This document shows, piece by piece, positions 1 to 8,648 of a stretch of DNA of 64,000 nucleotides (the stretch's first letter is position 1; every line of letters begins with the position of its first letter). This DNA is from an uncultured Eubacterium sp. (GTDB taxonomy: Bacteria > Bacillota > Clostridia > Lachnospirales > Lachnospiraceae): contig CAKRFN010000013.1 in the NCBI GenBank assembly GCA_934320655.1, forward strand, positions 29,358-93,357. The letters run 5' to 3'. The position numbers were made by a program, and so were the translations under genes. Below the pieces are notes generated by a model, which was not told where the DNA came from, made no database searches, and saw only the letters and a list, made by a program, of their open reading frames with translations.

Positions 1-398
1 CCACTCAGGTTGCCTTTCATCCAGCCGTTTTCCACTGCGATGCGGATATATGGTGCATAAGCGCTCGTCCGCTTCACATCGGAATACATCGATGTCTTGA
101 CGGTCGTTCCGACCTTATTTTTATACGGAGAAAGCTGTACGAGCATCTTCGCAAACTCCTGTCTGCTGACCTTCTTATTCAACCCTGTCGTTATCTGACT
201 CTGCTTTAACACGCCCTGTGCGACAAGCACGCGGCGCGCCAGCGACACCTCATAGGTCGGGTTTGTTTTCTCCGCACTCGTTGCGGCAGCGGCTGATGCC
301 GTGCCTGTCATATCCGCCGCAGCAGCCGGAGCCACCGCGGTAAAGGTCAGCACCGCGCTGAGCAGCACAAGTGCGATTCGATCATATTTATTCTTCAT
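1..398 (-). CDS. S-layer homology (SLH) domain surface protein, 5' part only
   Basis: The gene runs off the left edge, so only the first 132 codons are present. The ATG at 398 follows a GAGGTGG ribosome site. Residues 1-28 form a signal peptide (MKNKYDRIALVLL, then a hydrophobic core ending at PAAAA). From about residue 45 the pattern matches an SLH module, with VSRQEFAKMLVQL followed by YSDVKRTSAYAPYIRIAVENGWM. SLH modules bind pyruvylated secondary cell-wall polymer, so the protein is expected to be non-covalently anchored on the outer face of the wall. The rest of the protein, which would tell its function, lies outside the window. Confidence 0.8.
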   Translation of the reverse strand, partial: MKNKYDRIALVLLSAVLTFTAVAPAAAADMTGTASAAAATSAEKTNPTYEVSLARRVLVAQGVLKQSQITTGLNKKVSRQEFAKMLVQLSPYKNKVGTTVKTSMYSDVKRTSAYAPYIRIAVENGWMKGNLS

Positions 399-466
399 CC
401 GTTCCACCTCTATTTTTCTGATCGGATAACTGTCTTTGCAGCTATCACATCTAAATATAACGAAAG

Positions 467-506
467 ATCGGACAGAAGGTCTTCCTCCTGCCCGATTGGT
501 ATTATA
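467..506 (-). promoter_or_regulatory. Probable promoter -10 and 5'-terminal hairpin of the SLH gene
   Basis: On the minus strand a TATAAT box (501-506) is followed directly by an inverted repeat (467-496) with 13-bp arms and an AAGA loop. If transcription starts about 7 nt after the box, the hairpin sits at the extreme 5' end of the mRNA, where such structures often stabilise transcripts. No good -35 box was found. The hairpin could instead terminate the upstream sigma/propeller operon, but there is no clear U-tract. Confidence 0.4.
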
Positions 507-623
507 GCATGTGATACATGCTCTGTGTGCTTTTTTATGAAAATTTAAGGATTTCTGTGATTATTCGATATATTTGTGTTCATATTCTATATGATTGTGT
601 CCTTTTTCACGAGGCATCCGCCG

Positions 624-2897
624 TCAATGCAGCTCATACGAACCGATCCGTGCGAATTTATCCGACATATCATAGGCGATGATCTGATCCGAACATACCA
701 GATACAGGGTGTCACCAATATAGACATTGCGGTAATCATCCGAGCTGCGGCTGTAATCATCGCCCTCCCAGACGCGCTCTGTGCGCTGCTCCTGCAGTCT
801 GCCATCTGTCACGCTGTAGATCCGCTCGGAAATATCATTGTACGCTCTCTCGTCATCAGTCAGAAATGCAATCACATTTTTCGCGCTGTCTGCCAGCAGT
901 GCCTTGTAATTATACGCTGCCGGAGCTGCATAGGCATCCTTCAATACGACTTTATCGCTCTCTGTAACCTTCGTCGGATCGGAAATGTCATAAAGTGACA
1001 GCTTCATACCGATAAATTCGCTGTCCTCCCCGATACGCTCCTCGCCGACACCGATCAGATGCGTATCATCCCAGAACTGTAAATAATCTGAAAATCCCGG
1101 TATCTCCAGCTCACCGATCAGCGTCGGGTTCGTCGGATCACTGAAATCGACCGTAAAGAGCGGGTCCATGTTCCGGTAGGTGACAAAATATCCAATGTCA
1201 TCGACAAAGCGTGCCGCGTAGACTGTCTCGCCATCGGCAATGTGGTCGATCCTTCCCTTGATCTTGAGCTTTTTATCCAGCACAAACAACTGGTTCGTCT
1301 CATAATCTGTCGTCAGCACATACAGATCACCGGCGGCACTCTCATGGATCGCAAACGTATCATAAATTTCCCCTACGACTGACTCTGCGCAGTCGGCGAT
1401 GATCTGTCCATCCCTGATCCTGAATTTGGTCAGCGCCGTTGTTGTATTTTCGACCGCCTCCGAATAGTCCGACCGGTATAAAATGACGCTGTCCTGCGTC
1501 ACATACATGGTCGAATATCCGCTAAAGATCAATTTCCGGTCACAGACCGTCTCCGGCTCATAGACATCAAACGAAGCGATCACGATACCGCCCTGACACT
1601 GCCGCTCCGGCAGATAAATACAGTCGGACGGGATCGTCTCTCCCTGCACTTTGGGGAGTACCGTCTGAACCTCCTTTTCACCCGGATACATACGTGTCTG
1701 CCGCGAACTCAGTCCTCCCTCCGTGAGCGCTGCATCATCCGGCTGTCCCATCAGCTTCGCGTATAACTGATAAGTGTCCACATAATAATTGGTAAACAGA
1801 TAGACACGGTCTCCGATCTTCCGCGACGTATTGTATGTGCCGTCCTGCTCAAACGTGCCTGTGAGCTGTGCGCCCGCCGGACTGCTGATATCATAGGTCA
1901 GCACCTCTGTGTGCATGCGCTGATTGGAGATAAAAGCAACATCACCCGTCACGTAGGACGTATCCTCTCCGATCTGCTCGGTATCCTCCTTCTGCACGAT
2001 GAGTATCAGACGGTCTCCGGACACGTACATCTCACGGATCGTATCCAGATTGCCCTCGAATTTCGGTGTGATGCTGCCGAGCTGTCTCACATGTCCGTCA
2101 GCCGTATCGACGATGCGCACCTCCCGTTCAGAGGCGATGTAAATATAATGTCCGTCAATTTTTACAATATCGCTCTCATCCACGCCTTCCACCTGTAGAT
2201 TGGTCGTGGAAAAATCTTCGCCTGCGTACACATCTGCCGTATCAGCGGCGCCCGCACTATCCTGCACTGCAAATTGCTTTTGTGTATCACGGGACGCACT
2301 GACGCTGTCATCCACCGCTGCGCCTTCGGTCAGCTCCCAGCCCATCATCGTACCGTTTGCATAGTCATTCTGAGACACTCCGAACATGCGTCCGACTTCT
2401 TCATAACCGCTCGCCTGATGATAATCACCCAGCTCTGTGACAGATATAAGGTTTTCCTCCTCGTCCTGAGACTCGCTGCCATCCAAGGTGCCTGCACTAT
2501 CATCCGCGCCGGACGGTTCCTCACCTTTTGTCGTCAGCTGGCTGCTGTGGTCGGACACCGTCACGCCATCTGCATGATTGCCCACGGACAGTGTCTGGCG
2601 TCCTGCCAGCGCAAATGTACCGAGTGATACCGCGAGTACAACGGCTGCCGCTGCCACACGGCTGCCATATCCATGCCAGTGAAAGACCGGCATTCGCAGT
2701 GTCCTGCTTGTACCCTTATCCCCGTTTCTATTTTCGCTCTTACTTCCATTTTTGTTTTCGTTTTGATTTCCGCTGTGATGCGGCGTTTTCTGCTGTTCGC
2801 AGATGCGTTTTTCCATCTGCTCCGGCAAAAGCTCCGGCGGAATCTCCACCTGCTGTGCTTCCCGCCACATGCGCTCCAATATTCGATTCTCTTCCAT
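624..2897 (-). CDS. Membrane-anchored beta-propeller protein, probable partner of the ECF sigma factor
   Basis: 757 residues. A cytoplasmic N-terminus (1-79) is rich in Asn, Lys and Glu and starts MEENRILERMWREAQ. One transmembrane helix lies at about 80-99. A long extracytoplasmic part follows, whose segment TTNLQVEGVDESDIVK is the hallmark of the secreted beta-propeller family distantly related to WD-40 repeats (PF09826 type). The gene begins 13 nt after the stop of the sigma factor gene, so the two are co-transcribed. By analogy with other sigma/anti-sigma pairs, the N-terminal tail may bind the sigma factor while the propeller senses something outside the membrane. That role is inferred; no zinc-finger HxxxCxxC anti-sigma motif is visible. 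Confidence 0.8.
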   Translation of the reverse strand: MEENRILERMWREAQQVEIPPELLPEQMEKRICEQQKTPHHSGNQNENKNGSKSENRNGDKGTSRTLRMPVFHWHGYGSRVAAAAVVLAVSLGTFALAGRQTLSVGNHADGVTVSDHSSQLTTKGEEPSGADDSAGTLDGSESQDEEENLISVTELGDYHQASGYEEVGRMFGVSQNDYANGTMMGWELTEGAAVDDSVSASRDTQKQFAVQDSAGAADTADVYAGEDFSTTNLQVEGVDESDIVKIDGHYIYIASEREVRIVDTADGHVRQLGSITPKFEGNLDTIREMYVSGDRLILIVQKEDTEQIGEDTSYVTGDVAFISNQRMHTEVLTYDISSPAGAQLTGTFEQDGTYNTSRKIGDRVYLFTNYYVDTYQLYAKLMGQPDDAALTEGGLSSRQTRMYPGEKEVQTVLPKVQGETIPSDCIYLPERQCQGGIVIASFDVYEPETVCDRKLIFSGYSTMYVTQDSVILYRSDYSEAVENTTTALTKFRIRDGQIIADCAESVVGEIYDTFAIHESAAGDLYVLTTDYETNQLFVLDKKLKIKGRIDHIADGETVYAARFVDDIGYFVTYRNMDPLFTVDFSDPTNPTLIGELEIPGFSDYLQFWDDTHLIGVGEERIGEDSEFIGMKLSLYDISDPTKVTESDKVVLKDAYAAPAAYNYKALLADSAKNVIAFLTDDERAYNDISERIYSVTDGRLQEQRTERVWEGDDYSRSSDDYRNVYIGDTLYLVCSDQIIAYDMSDKFARIGSYELH

Positions 2898-2910
2898 ATG
2901 CGGACCCTCC

Positions 2911-3429
2911 TTACACGCTTTCCAACGCTTCGCCCATGCGTTTCAGTGCCCGGTGCTCTCTGGAACGCACAGTGTTTTCATTCATATGTAACGTCTCTGC
3001 CAGTTCCCGCGTCCGGTAACCCGCAAACAGATGAAGTCCTATGATCAGTCGATCCGTGTCATCAAGCTTCTGGAATTCTTCACGCACCTGCAAATGCTCG
3101 GCGCTCGGCATGTGATCCGGCGCAGTCAGTGTATCCGCAACCACATCGGTCAGCTCCAGCGGGCGGCGCACATACTCGCGCAGCTTTGCCTTGCACTTGT
3201 TCGCCAGTATGGAAAATATCCACTGCTTAAACGAACCGTCCTCGCGCAAAGACCCGATCGATGCCCATGCATCCATCACCGCATCACTGACCGCATCCTT
3301 TGCATCCTCTGCATGGTGCAGCAGATAATATGCAAACCGGTACATCTCCTGATACACATCCCTGTACAATTCTGTGAATGCCGCCGCGTCTCCTGCCTTT
3401 GCCGCGCGCACCATTTTCTCTCGTTCCAT
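2911..3429 (-). CDS. ECF-type RNA polymerase sigma factor
   Basis: 172 residues from the ATG at 3429, chosen because GGAGG lies 6-7 nt upstream; an upstream in-frame ATG at 3453 has no such site. Region 2 is visible as YRFAYYLLHHAEDAKDAV followed by FKQWIFSILANKCKAKLREY, which contacts the -10 element and core polymerase. Region 4 is the helix-turn-helix YRTRELAETLHMNENTVRSR near the C-terminus. Length and two-domain plan fit group 4 (ECF) sigma factors. It is the first gene of a pair with the beta-propeller membrane protein just downstream, which suggests control by envelope signals. The region upstream contains TGCAAC at about 3487-3492 on the minus strand, a possible ECF-type -35 for autoregulation. 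Confidence 0.9.
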   Translation of the reverse strand: MEREKMVRAAKAGDAAAFTELYRDVYQEMYRFAYYLLHHAEDAKDAVSDAVMDAWASIGSLREDGSFKQWIFSILANKCKAKLREYVRRPLELTDVVADTLTAPDHMPSAEHLQVREEFQKLDDTDRLIIGLHLFAGYRTRELAETLHMNENTVRSREHRALKRMGEALESV

Positions 3430-3511
3430 AGCCATCCTCCGGATTCCGTTCATCTGTCTTACATAACATAAGTGTGAAAAAGGATCTGTTTTGTTGCAGG
3501 AAATTTACTTT

Positions 3512-4174
3512 TTATAAAATTTTTTCCAGATATGCTTTTACCTCGGTCAGATCAGGAAGCACGACTGTCGCCAGCGCGCGGATCTCCTCTGTCGGCTGTT
3601 TGAGGTCGGGTACCATAACCGCCGTGATTCCGGCTGCCGCCAGCGCATGCACGCCGTTGAAGGAATCCTCGATGCCGACCGCATGCTCCGGTGCCACGCC
3701 GAGCACCTCACATGCCTTTAAAAAAATATCCGGCTCCGGCTTGCTCCGCGCGACCATATCCCCGCAGATCACCGCATCAAAATAATCGATCAGCCCGCCG
3801 TCGCGCAGCTCCTGTGTGACGACCTCCCTGCGCGTAGACGATGCGAGTGCCACTTTCAGATTATGCATATGCAAAAACTGTAGCAGTTCCTCTATGCCTT
3901 TCTTTTTCGGGAGTCTGCCCTCTCCATAGCGCTCGTGAAACAGTGCGGACATCTCTTCCTTATATTCATCATAGGGAAAATCTGCCCCGTAATGCTCCAG
4001 CATGATCTCCTTTGTCTTTTCGCGCGTCGTGCCGAGCGCCTCGTAGCACGGTGCCTCAATATCCGCAAAGCCGTATTTTTCGGCAATGTCCTTCCAGCAC
4101 TCGATGACCTTGATCTCCGAATCAAAGATCACGCCATCCATATCAAACAGTACTGCCTGTATTTGTGTGTTCAT
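3512..4174 (-). CDS. HAD-family phosphatase, beta-phosphoglucomutase-like
   Basis: 220 residues with the full set of HAD motifs: FDMDGVIFDSE at the N-terminus (nucleophile Asp and acid/base Asp), ALASSTRR (motif II Ser/Thr), KPEPDIFLKA (motif III Lys) and GIEDSFNGVHAL (motif IV acids). The cap domain at about 20-90 is the helical C1 type seen in beta-phosphoglucomutases and sugar-phosphate phosphatases. It is cytoplasmic. It lies 18 nt downstream of the GH26 enzyme, so it may dephosphorylate or isomerise a sugar phosphate in the same pathway. The exact substrate cannot be told from sequence. Confidence 0.85.
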   Translation of the reverse strand: MNTQIQAVLFDMDGVIFDSEIKVIECWKDIAEKYGFADIEAPCYEALGTTREKTKEIMLEHYGADFPYDEYKEEMSALFHERYGEGRLPKKKGIEELLQFLHMHNLKVALASSTRREVVTQELRDGGLIDYFDAVICGDMVARSKPEPDIFLKACEVLGVAPEHAVGIEDSFNGVHALAAAGITAVMVPDLKQPTEEIRALATVVLPDLTEVKAYLEKIL

Positions 4175-4192
4175 AAAATATTCCTCTTTCTC

Positions 4193-5011
4193 TTATTTCA
4201 ATGTAACTGCGTAGGGACTGTCATACATCTCCCGCAACTGTTCGGTTCGATTATACTGCTCCCCAATACAGAACTCCTTTGACCATGTCATGTAATACGC
4301 CCACGGCGTGTGCGACTGTGCAAGCAGCGCGATGTCCGGCAGATAACCGACCTCCGCCAGTGCAGCGACCTTATTTTTGGATGTGACACGGATCAGATGC
4401 TCATACTGTTCGTGATAGTCCGTGTAATACTCATACATCAGCCGGTACAGTCTGGATGCCGTCTGCGGTCCTTTCGCTCCCCACCAGAACCATTCGCCAT
4501 CCGACTCATGGAACGGCCGCCACAGCACCGGAATCTGTGCCTCCTGAAACTTTCGCAGCTCCGTCGCGATCACATCCATATCGTGATAAAACGCCGCGCG
4601 CTCCGGTGTGCCTTCCTCCAATACCTTTGTCGCGTCAAAATCGGTATTTTCTGCATAAAAGCTCTTGTCATGTCCGCCCAGCGGTGAAAACCAGTGAAAC
4701 GAAAGCGTCACGATGCCGCCGGACTCTTTCGCCCATTGGAGCGCAGTCTCCATCGTATTCCGGTTCTCGTATACCTCGGTCAGACATACCTCCGTTGCAT
4801 CGTCATAGTTGATATTCGGCGAATATGCGAGCATTTCAAAGCCCCGCAGCAGCGGCTCCTTGCCGGTCTGTTCACGAATATATGCGATCTCCTCCATCGG
4901 ATTTGTCTGCGTGTGCTGTCCGGTGATCAGCCGGTGCCCCGCTGTCTCCGATAAATAATTCAACAGTCTTTTTGCCTCGTCTGTCGCATTTGCGTTTGCT
5001 GTCTGTTGCAT
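4193..5011 (-). CDS. GH26 beta-mannanase-like protein, shortened between the catalytic residues
   Basis: 272 residues from the ATG at 5011, which has GAGGAG 7 nt upstream; an in-frame ATG at 5038 has no ribosome site. The family signature is clear: LITGQHTQ near the start, SFHWFSPLGG, the acid/base motif LWRPFHESDGEWFWWGA (Glu169) and the nucleophile strand VAALAEVGYLPD (Glu220). The C-terminus PWAYYMTWSKEF also matches GH26. There is no signal peptide, so it should act in the cytoplasm on oligosaccharides. The two catalytic glutamates are only 51 residues apart, whereas in characterised GH26 enzymes they are roughly 100 apart. The strand and loop carrying the WYPG and VDIVGVD-like motifs appear to be absent, so activity is uncertain. 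Confidence 0.75.
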   Translation of the reverse strand: MQQTANANATDEAKRLLNYLSETAGHRLITGQHTQTNPMEEIAYIREQTGKEPLLRGFEMLAYSPNINYDDATEVCLTEVYENRNTMETALQWAKESGGIVTLSFHWFSPLGGHDKSFYAENTDFDATKVLEEGTPERAAFYHDMDVIATELRKFQEAQIPVLWRPFHESDGEWFWWGAKGPQTASRLYRLMYEYYTDYHEQYEHLIRVTSKNKVAALAEVGYLPDIALLAQSHTPWAYYMTWSKEFCIGEQYNRTEQLREMYDSPYAVTLK

Positions 5012-5054
5012 GTATAACTCCTCTCCATATATGTACATTTCAGTAATTCACATC

Positions 5055-5762
5055 CTATTTGTCGGCTTCATGTATCCGCTCCACAACCTCACGCAGCGAA
5101 TCCGCCACGAGCACACCCTCCGGCGCGATCATATTCTTTTTGCGCCGGTACAAACAGGTTTGCATCCCGTACATCTGACCGCCCTTAATATCCGAGGTAA
5201 GTGAATCGCCGACCATCATGCACTCCTGCGGTGTGATCTGTTCGGTGCGTCCGGCGTTCAATTCTGCAAATGCATAATCAAAGAATTTCTCCGACGGCTT
5301 TGCCACTCCCACTTTTTCAGAGATAAACACATGATCAAATGCCTCCCTCATCCCCGCGATCTCCAGCCGGTGCAGCTGCTGTTCATACGGTCCGTTGCTC
5401 GCCGCACATAACAGATAATTTCCTTTCAGGGCATCCAACAGCTCATAAGCACCCTCCTCTGGAATCGCGCTGTCGTATAGCGCGCCGCGGAAATACATTT
5501 CAAATGTCGGTCCGTCAAAATCAATGCCCAGCTCCTCAAACACCCGATTCCACCGGATCTTCGTCAGCTCCCCGAATGTGAGTGTCGCATCCTCGATCTG
5601 CCGCCACAGTCCGTTATTCACTTGCGTAAATTTATCATACATCCACGGCTCATACGCTTTTAGCCCGAAATGTGCAAAGCCCTCTCTCATGGTCTGTTTC
5701 ACATACTCGTCAAAGCTGAGCAGCGTGTTGTCAATATCTATAAAAATTACCTTTAATGCCAT
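5055..5762 (-). CDS. HAD-family nucleotidase, YjjG-like
   Basis: 235 residues from the ATG at 5762 (GGAGG 6 nt upstream); the open frame extends to 5819 without a ribosome site. Motif I is FIDIDNTLLSFDEY, motif II AASNG, motif III KPSEKFFDYA and motif IV MMVGDSLTSDIKGGQMYGM. The order and wording match the YjjG/YfnB group, which removes phosphate from pyrimidine nucleoside monophosphates, including damaged ones. It is followed 43 nt later by the GH26 gene in the same direction. The house-cleaning role is known for the family and is inferred here. Confidence 0.82.
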   Translation of the reverse strand: MALKVIFIDIDNTLLSFDEYVKQTMREGFAHFGLKAYEPWMYDKFTQVNNGLWRQIEDATLTFGELTKIRWNRVFEELGIDFDGPTFEMYFRGALYDSAIPEEGAYELLDALKGNYLLCAASNGPYEQQLHRLEIAGMREAFDHVFISEKVGVAKPSEKFFDYAFAELNAGRTEQITPQECMMVGDSLTSDIKGGQMYGMQTCLYRRKKNMIAPEGVLVADSLREVVERIHEADK

Positions 5763-5897
5763 GCCTGTCCTCCAAATGTGTTTGTGTTCTATTCCTGCGA
5801 CTTCATTATAGAGTCGCAAGCAAACTGCGTCAATTATATTATTGCGCTTTTTGAGAATTTGATCGTCTAAGAAAGCAGAGATATACGAAGCATTTTG

Positions 5898-5920
5898 TGT
5901 AATAGAAATTTCCTATCACA
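5898..5920. repeat. 23-bp extragenic palindrome, copy 1
   Basis: The imperfect palindrome TGTAATAGAAATTTCCTATCACA lies just beyond the U-tract of the terminator for the 838-codon gene. A closely related copy sits at 25380-25402, again immediately after a terminator. Two related copies in the same type of place point to a dispersed repeat family. Confidence 0.6.
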
Positions 5921-5922
5921 AG

Positions 5923-5963
5923 AAAAAACGACTTGAGAAACACTGTTTCCCAAGCCGTTTTGT
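5923..5963 (-). terminator. Intrinsic terminator of the 838-codon gene
   Basis: Just after the TAG stop at 5971, the minus strand forms a long stem: AAAACGGCTTGGGAAACA pairs with TGTTTCTCAAGTCGTTTT and ends in a run of T. The stem is long, with only two wobble positions. Confidence 0.8.
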
Positions 5964-5970
5964 GTTTGTT

Positions 5971-8487
5971 CTAACCCTGCGGATTCAAGTTAAGACCACT
6001 GATGTCCAACGTATAAGTTGTCGGCGCATACTCTGTTGCATTCTCACCATCCCAATCGATGGTGATGGTAAGCGTCTTGCTGCCTTCCTCTTTGATATGA
6101 TAAATGATACTAAAGATCTTAGCACCATTGACATCATCAAAAGTTTCTTTTCCAAAAGTCTTATTGCCGCATGTAACGGATACGCCCTCCGGCAATTCTG
6201 TCATACCCTCCGGTGCCGCAAACTGGAGGGTTAGATAATGACCTTTCTGCTCCTCAGGCTTTGCTGTATTGAAACCGGTAAATGTGACTCCCTCCTGCCA
6301 GCCCTCTGTCGGCTCGTCCGCTGTCTTTGCACATGCATACTCGACTGTTTTTCCCTCAACCGAAACCGCAGTCAGGGTAATGCTGTTCGCGGTCGTCTGA
6401 CTCTCGTCTACAGTCGGAGCACCACAGGTCGTTGTATTTTCTGCTTTTGCAATGACTACATGGACCTTCGGAAGCTCTACTCCCTGAGGTACAATCACGG
6501 TCTCGTCGTCTGCGAGCTTCGCGGTAAACTCATAGGAGCCTGCGTTGGCATTTGTCTGATATTCTGCGGGTGTCTCCCATGTCACCTTCACAGCATGTGA
6601 CTCATTCTTTGTATCATACGCGGTAACTGTCTCCGGCAATCCCAGGTCATTTACCTCTTTCGCACTTCCATATGTGCCTCCGTCTATCTCTGCGATAGCA
6701 TCAAAACAGCGGATCTCTACATCTGTATTTTCAAAGCGGATCGTCAACGGCACAACCGTTCCATCTGCGCCGTATTTCATGTAGCGTGTGATCGCCCCGT
6801 TTGCCAACTGGTCAGCTTTTACCCATAAAATAATCTGGTTTGCCGTAGCGACCTGATCCTCATAATCCGCGATCGCAGATAAGCTGCTTTCAGAGCTGCC
6901 GAAATACAACTGATCTTTCACATCAGCGCCCACATCGATGAGCAGACCGATCCATTTTCCCTCTCCCTGTGCTGCATTGGATGATGCAAAAGAATGCAGT
7001 TTGCTCAATGAGCCTGTGATTGTGTAATCATATCCGCTGCCGCTGAGTGTAACAGCCGCCTGATTTTCATTTGTCTCTTTCAGGGTGTCGGTTCCTTTGG
7101 AATCCTCATTATGTGTAAAGCCGGATGCCACGCTGACCGTATAGTTGAGCGCTCCTGCCTCCAGTACCGTGACATTGGCTGTGAGCTGACTGCTGACACC
7201 GGTCCATGTCTCCGGCAACTGATAATTACCTGCAAACCGGTAAGTACCTGCGGTTTCCGCATCATAATTGATGGCTCCCCAGCTCACCGTCACCTCGGCT
7301 GTATTGATTTTTTCAGCATCATGAATCATGATCTTGTCCGGAAGCTGCTTGATTACATCTGCCTCACTGCATCCGTTTTCCACGCTCAGTGCCGGATCAA
7401 CATAATTATTGCCTGCATATTCTGCTTTGATCACCGGAAGCGGCGTATGTGTAAAGGTCTGCTGCTTGCCGTTGATAGTGGCAGTCGCGGTCACGACGAG
7501 CTGCTTTCCGGCATCCTCTGCCTTGATCGTATAGCTGTCTGTTGTGGAGACAACCGTTTCTCCCAATTTCCACTCATAGGTGAATACTGCCGCCTGATCT
7601 GCGGTTGCAGCCGCGGTCGCCTTTAACTTCACACCGGCTTTCAGTGCATCCAATGAGCCCTCTCCGTCTATGGCTACACTGAATGTTACCTTGTTATCCT
7701 CTGACGTATCGCCGCCGGTCGTGCCACCGGACGATGATCCGCCACCGGTCGTACCGCCTGAGGATGATCCGCCGCTGCCGGAACCGCCGCTCGATGAGCC
7801 ACCTCCGGTTGAACCGCCGCCTGTTGTTCCACCGGACGATGAACCACCGCCTGTTGTGCCCGAACCGCTATCCGATGTCTTTCCCGCATCTATTGTCGTC
7901 TCTTTTCCGGCAGCATCTGTAACCGTGATCTTATCCGTTGTCTTATTGTCCACCGTCGGTTTGATCTCTGCTTTTTCTGACCTGACCATAGAGCCCTCCG
8001 CACCTTCCGTAAAACTGATCGCTGCATTTGCGCCCAGCGTGACATCGGTCTTTACGGCTGATTCGATTGCTGCGCCCTTTGCAACCGTGATACTTGCGTC
8101 CGCCTTTACCTCTAACTTCTCTAGCTTTGTGCCTTCCGCAACTGTCAGATTTGCCGACTGGTTCAATACGACGCTGGCATCTGCGGCTGTCACAATCGTT
8201 GAATCCTTTGCGTTATTTATAATCTGGATTTTACCGCTCTGGGATGCCACCGTAATATTGACATCTGCCGCCCGCTTTCCGGCAACGAGCTTCAGTTCAT
8301 TCTTGTCCTTAACGACAATCTGATTTCCCTCGCCACGGTCATAGACGGTATTTCCGTCACGGATCTCGATCTTCTCAAAGCTGGCGTAATTTTTAACGGT
8401 CGCTTTGGGTGATGAGATCACCAGCTTTTTATCACTGTAATCTCCATCCTTGATCGTGAAGGTCACTCCCTTGGCAGTTTTGATCAC
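5971..8487 (-). CDS. Large Gly/Ser-linker protein with Ig-like repeats, surface-protein type
   Basis: 838 residues from a GTG at 8487. Residues 1-200 are rich in short beta-strand repeats (VKADASITVAKGAAIESAV) like a beta-helix. Residues 205-262 are an almost pure Gly/Ser/Thr linker. The rest holds Ig/Big-like domains (FTYEWKLGETVVSTTDSYTI; VTWETPAEYQTNANAGSYEF) ending at LNPQG. This layout is typical of Lachnospiraceae cell-surface proteins, yet no signal peptide, SLH module or sortase motif is visible. The start is odd. A strong ribosome site and ATG (8509) open a different frame that stops after 25 codons, while the long frame has only a GTG 22 nt later, or ATT at 8490, behind a weaker AGAAGG. 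A one-base change could have shifted the true start. Possibly the surviving part of a longer gene. Confidence 0.65.
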   Translation of the reverse strand: MIKTAKGVTFTIKDGDYSDKKLVISSPKATVKNYASFEKIEIRDGNTVYDRGEGNQIVVKDKNELKLVAGKRAADVNITVASQSGKIQIINNAKDSTIVTAADASVVLNQSANLTVAEGTKLEKLEVKADASITVAKGAAIESAVKTDVTLGANAAISFTEGAEGSMVRSEKAEIKPTVDNKTTDKITVTDAAGKETTIDAGKTSDSGSGTTGGGSSSGGTTGGGSTGGGSSSGGSGSGGSSSGGTTGGGSSSGGTTGGDTSEDNKVTFSVAIDGEGSLDALKAGVKLKATAAATADQAAVFTYEWKLGETVVSTTDSYTIKAEDAGKQLVVTATATINGKQQTFTHTPLPVIKAEYAGNNYVDPALSVENGCSEADVIKQLPDKIMIHDAEKINTAEVTVSWGAINYDAETAGTYRFAGNYQLPETWTGVSSQLTANVTVLEAGALNYTVSVASGFTHNEDSKGTDTLKETNENQAAVTLSGSGYDYTITGSLSKLHSFASSNAAQGEGKWIGLLIDVGADVKDQLYFGSSESSLSAIADYEDQVATANQIILWVKADQLANGAITRYMKYGADGTVVPLTIRFENTDVEIRCFDAIAEIDGGTYGSAKEVNDLGLPETVTAYDTKNESHAVKVTWETPAEYQTNANAGSYEFTAKLADDETVIVPQGVELPKVHVVIAKAENTTTCGAPTVDESQTTANSITLTAVSVEGKTVEYACAKTADEPTEGWQEGVTFTGFNTAKPEEQKGHYLTLQFAAPEGMTELPEGVSVTCGNKTFGKETFDDVNGAKIFSIIYHIKEEGSKTLTITIDWDGENATEYAPTTYTLDISGLNLNPQG

Positions 8488-8556
8488 AATGGATGTGACC
8501 TTCTTTCATTCTCCTTTCGGCTATATCGCTTTGAATATATTACATTTTTCTTTATA

Positions 8557-8602
8557 TCACATTTATTCCGTTATTTCAATAATAATAACGGAATAAATGT
8601 GA
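8557..8602. promoter_or_regulatory. 46-bp perfect inverted repeat, probable operator
   Basis: Two perfect 19-nt arms (8557-8575 and 8584-8602) flank an 8-nt loop in the gap between the divergent 838-codon gene and the XRE regulator gene. A weak plus-strand promoter (TTGAAT at 8531, TATATC at about 8553) would place the RNA start inside the repeat. The position suggests an operator for the adjacent regulator acting on one or both genes. A terminator is unlikely because the flanking genes diverge and no U-tract follows. Confidence 0.5.
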
Positions 8603-8648
8603 CAGAATGTGCAAAACTATCAGTTACAATGCTAGGGAGGTGTTTATT

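Noticed and set aside
7686..7889. The repeated Gly/Ser-linker codons as a CRISPR or tandem DNA repeat
   Set aside because: The repetition follows from the simple amino-acid composition. Repeat units vary in length and there are no unique spacers.
7670..8323. A 217-codon open frame on the plus strand, rich in Pro and Val
   Set aside because: It is the exact antisense of the Gly/Ser linker and beta-repeats of the large minus-strand gene, and its Pro-rich composition follows from that. It has no ribosome site.
8500..8509. Phase variation at the start of the large surface-type gene
   Set aside because: There is no homopolymer or short tandem repeat at the frame break that could slip readily.
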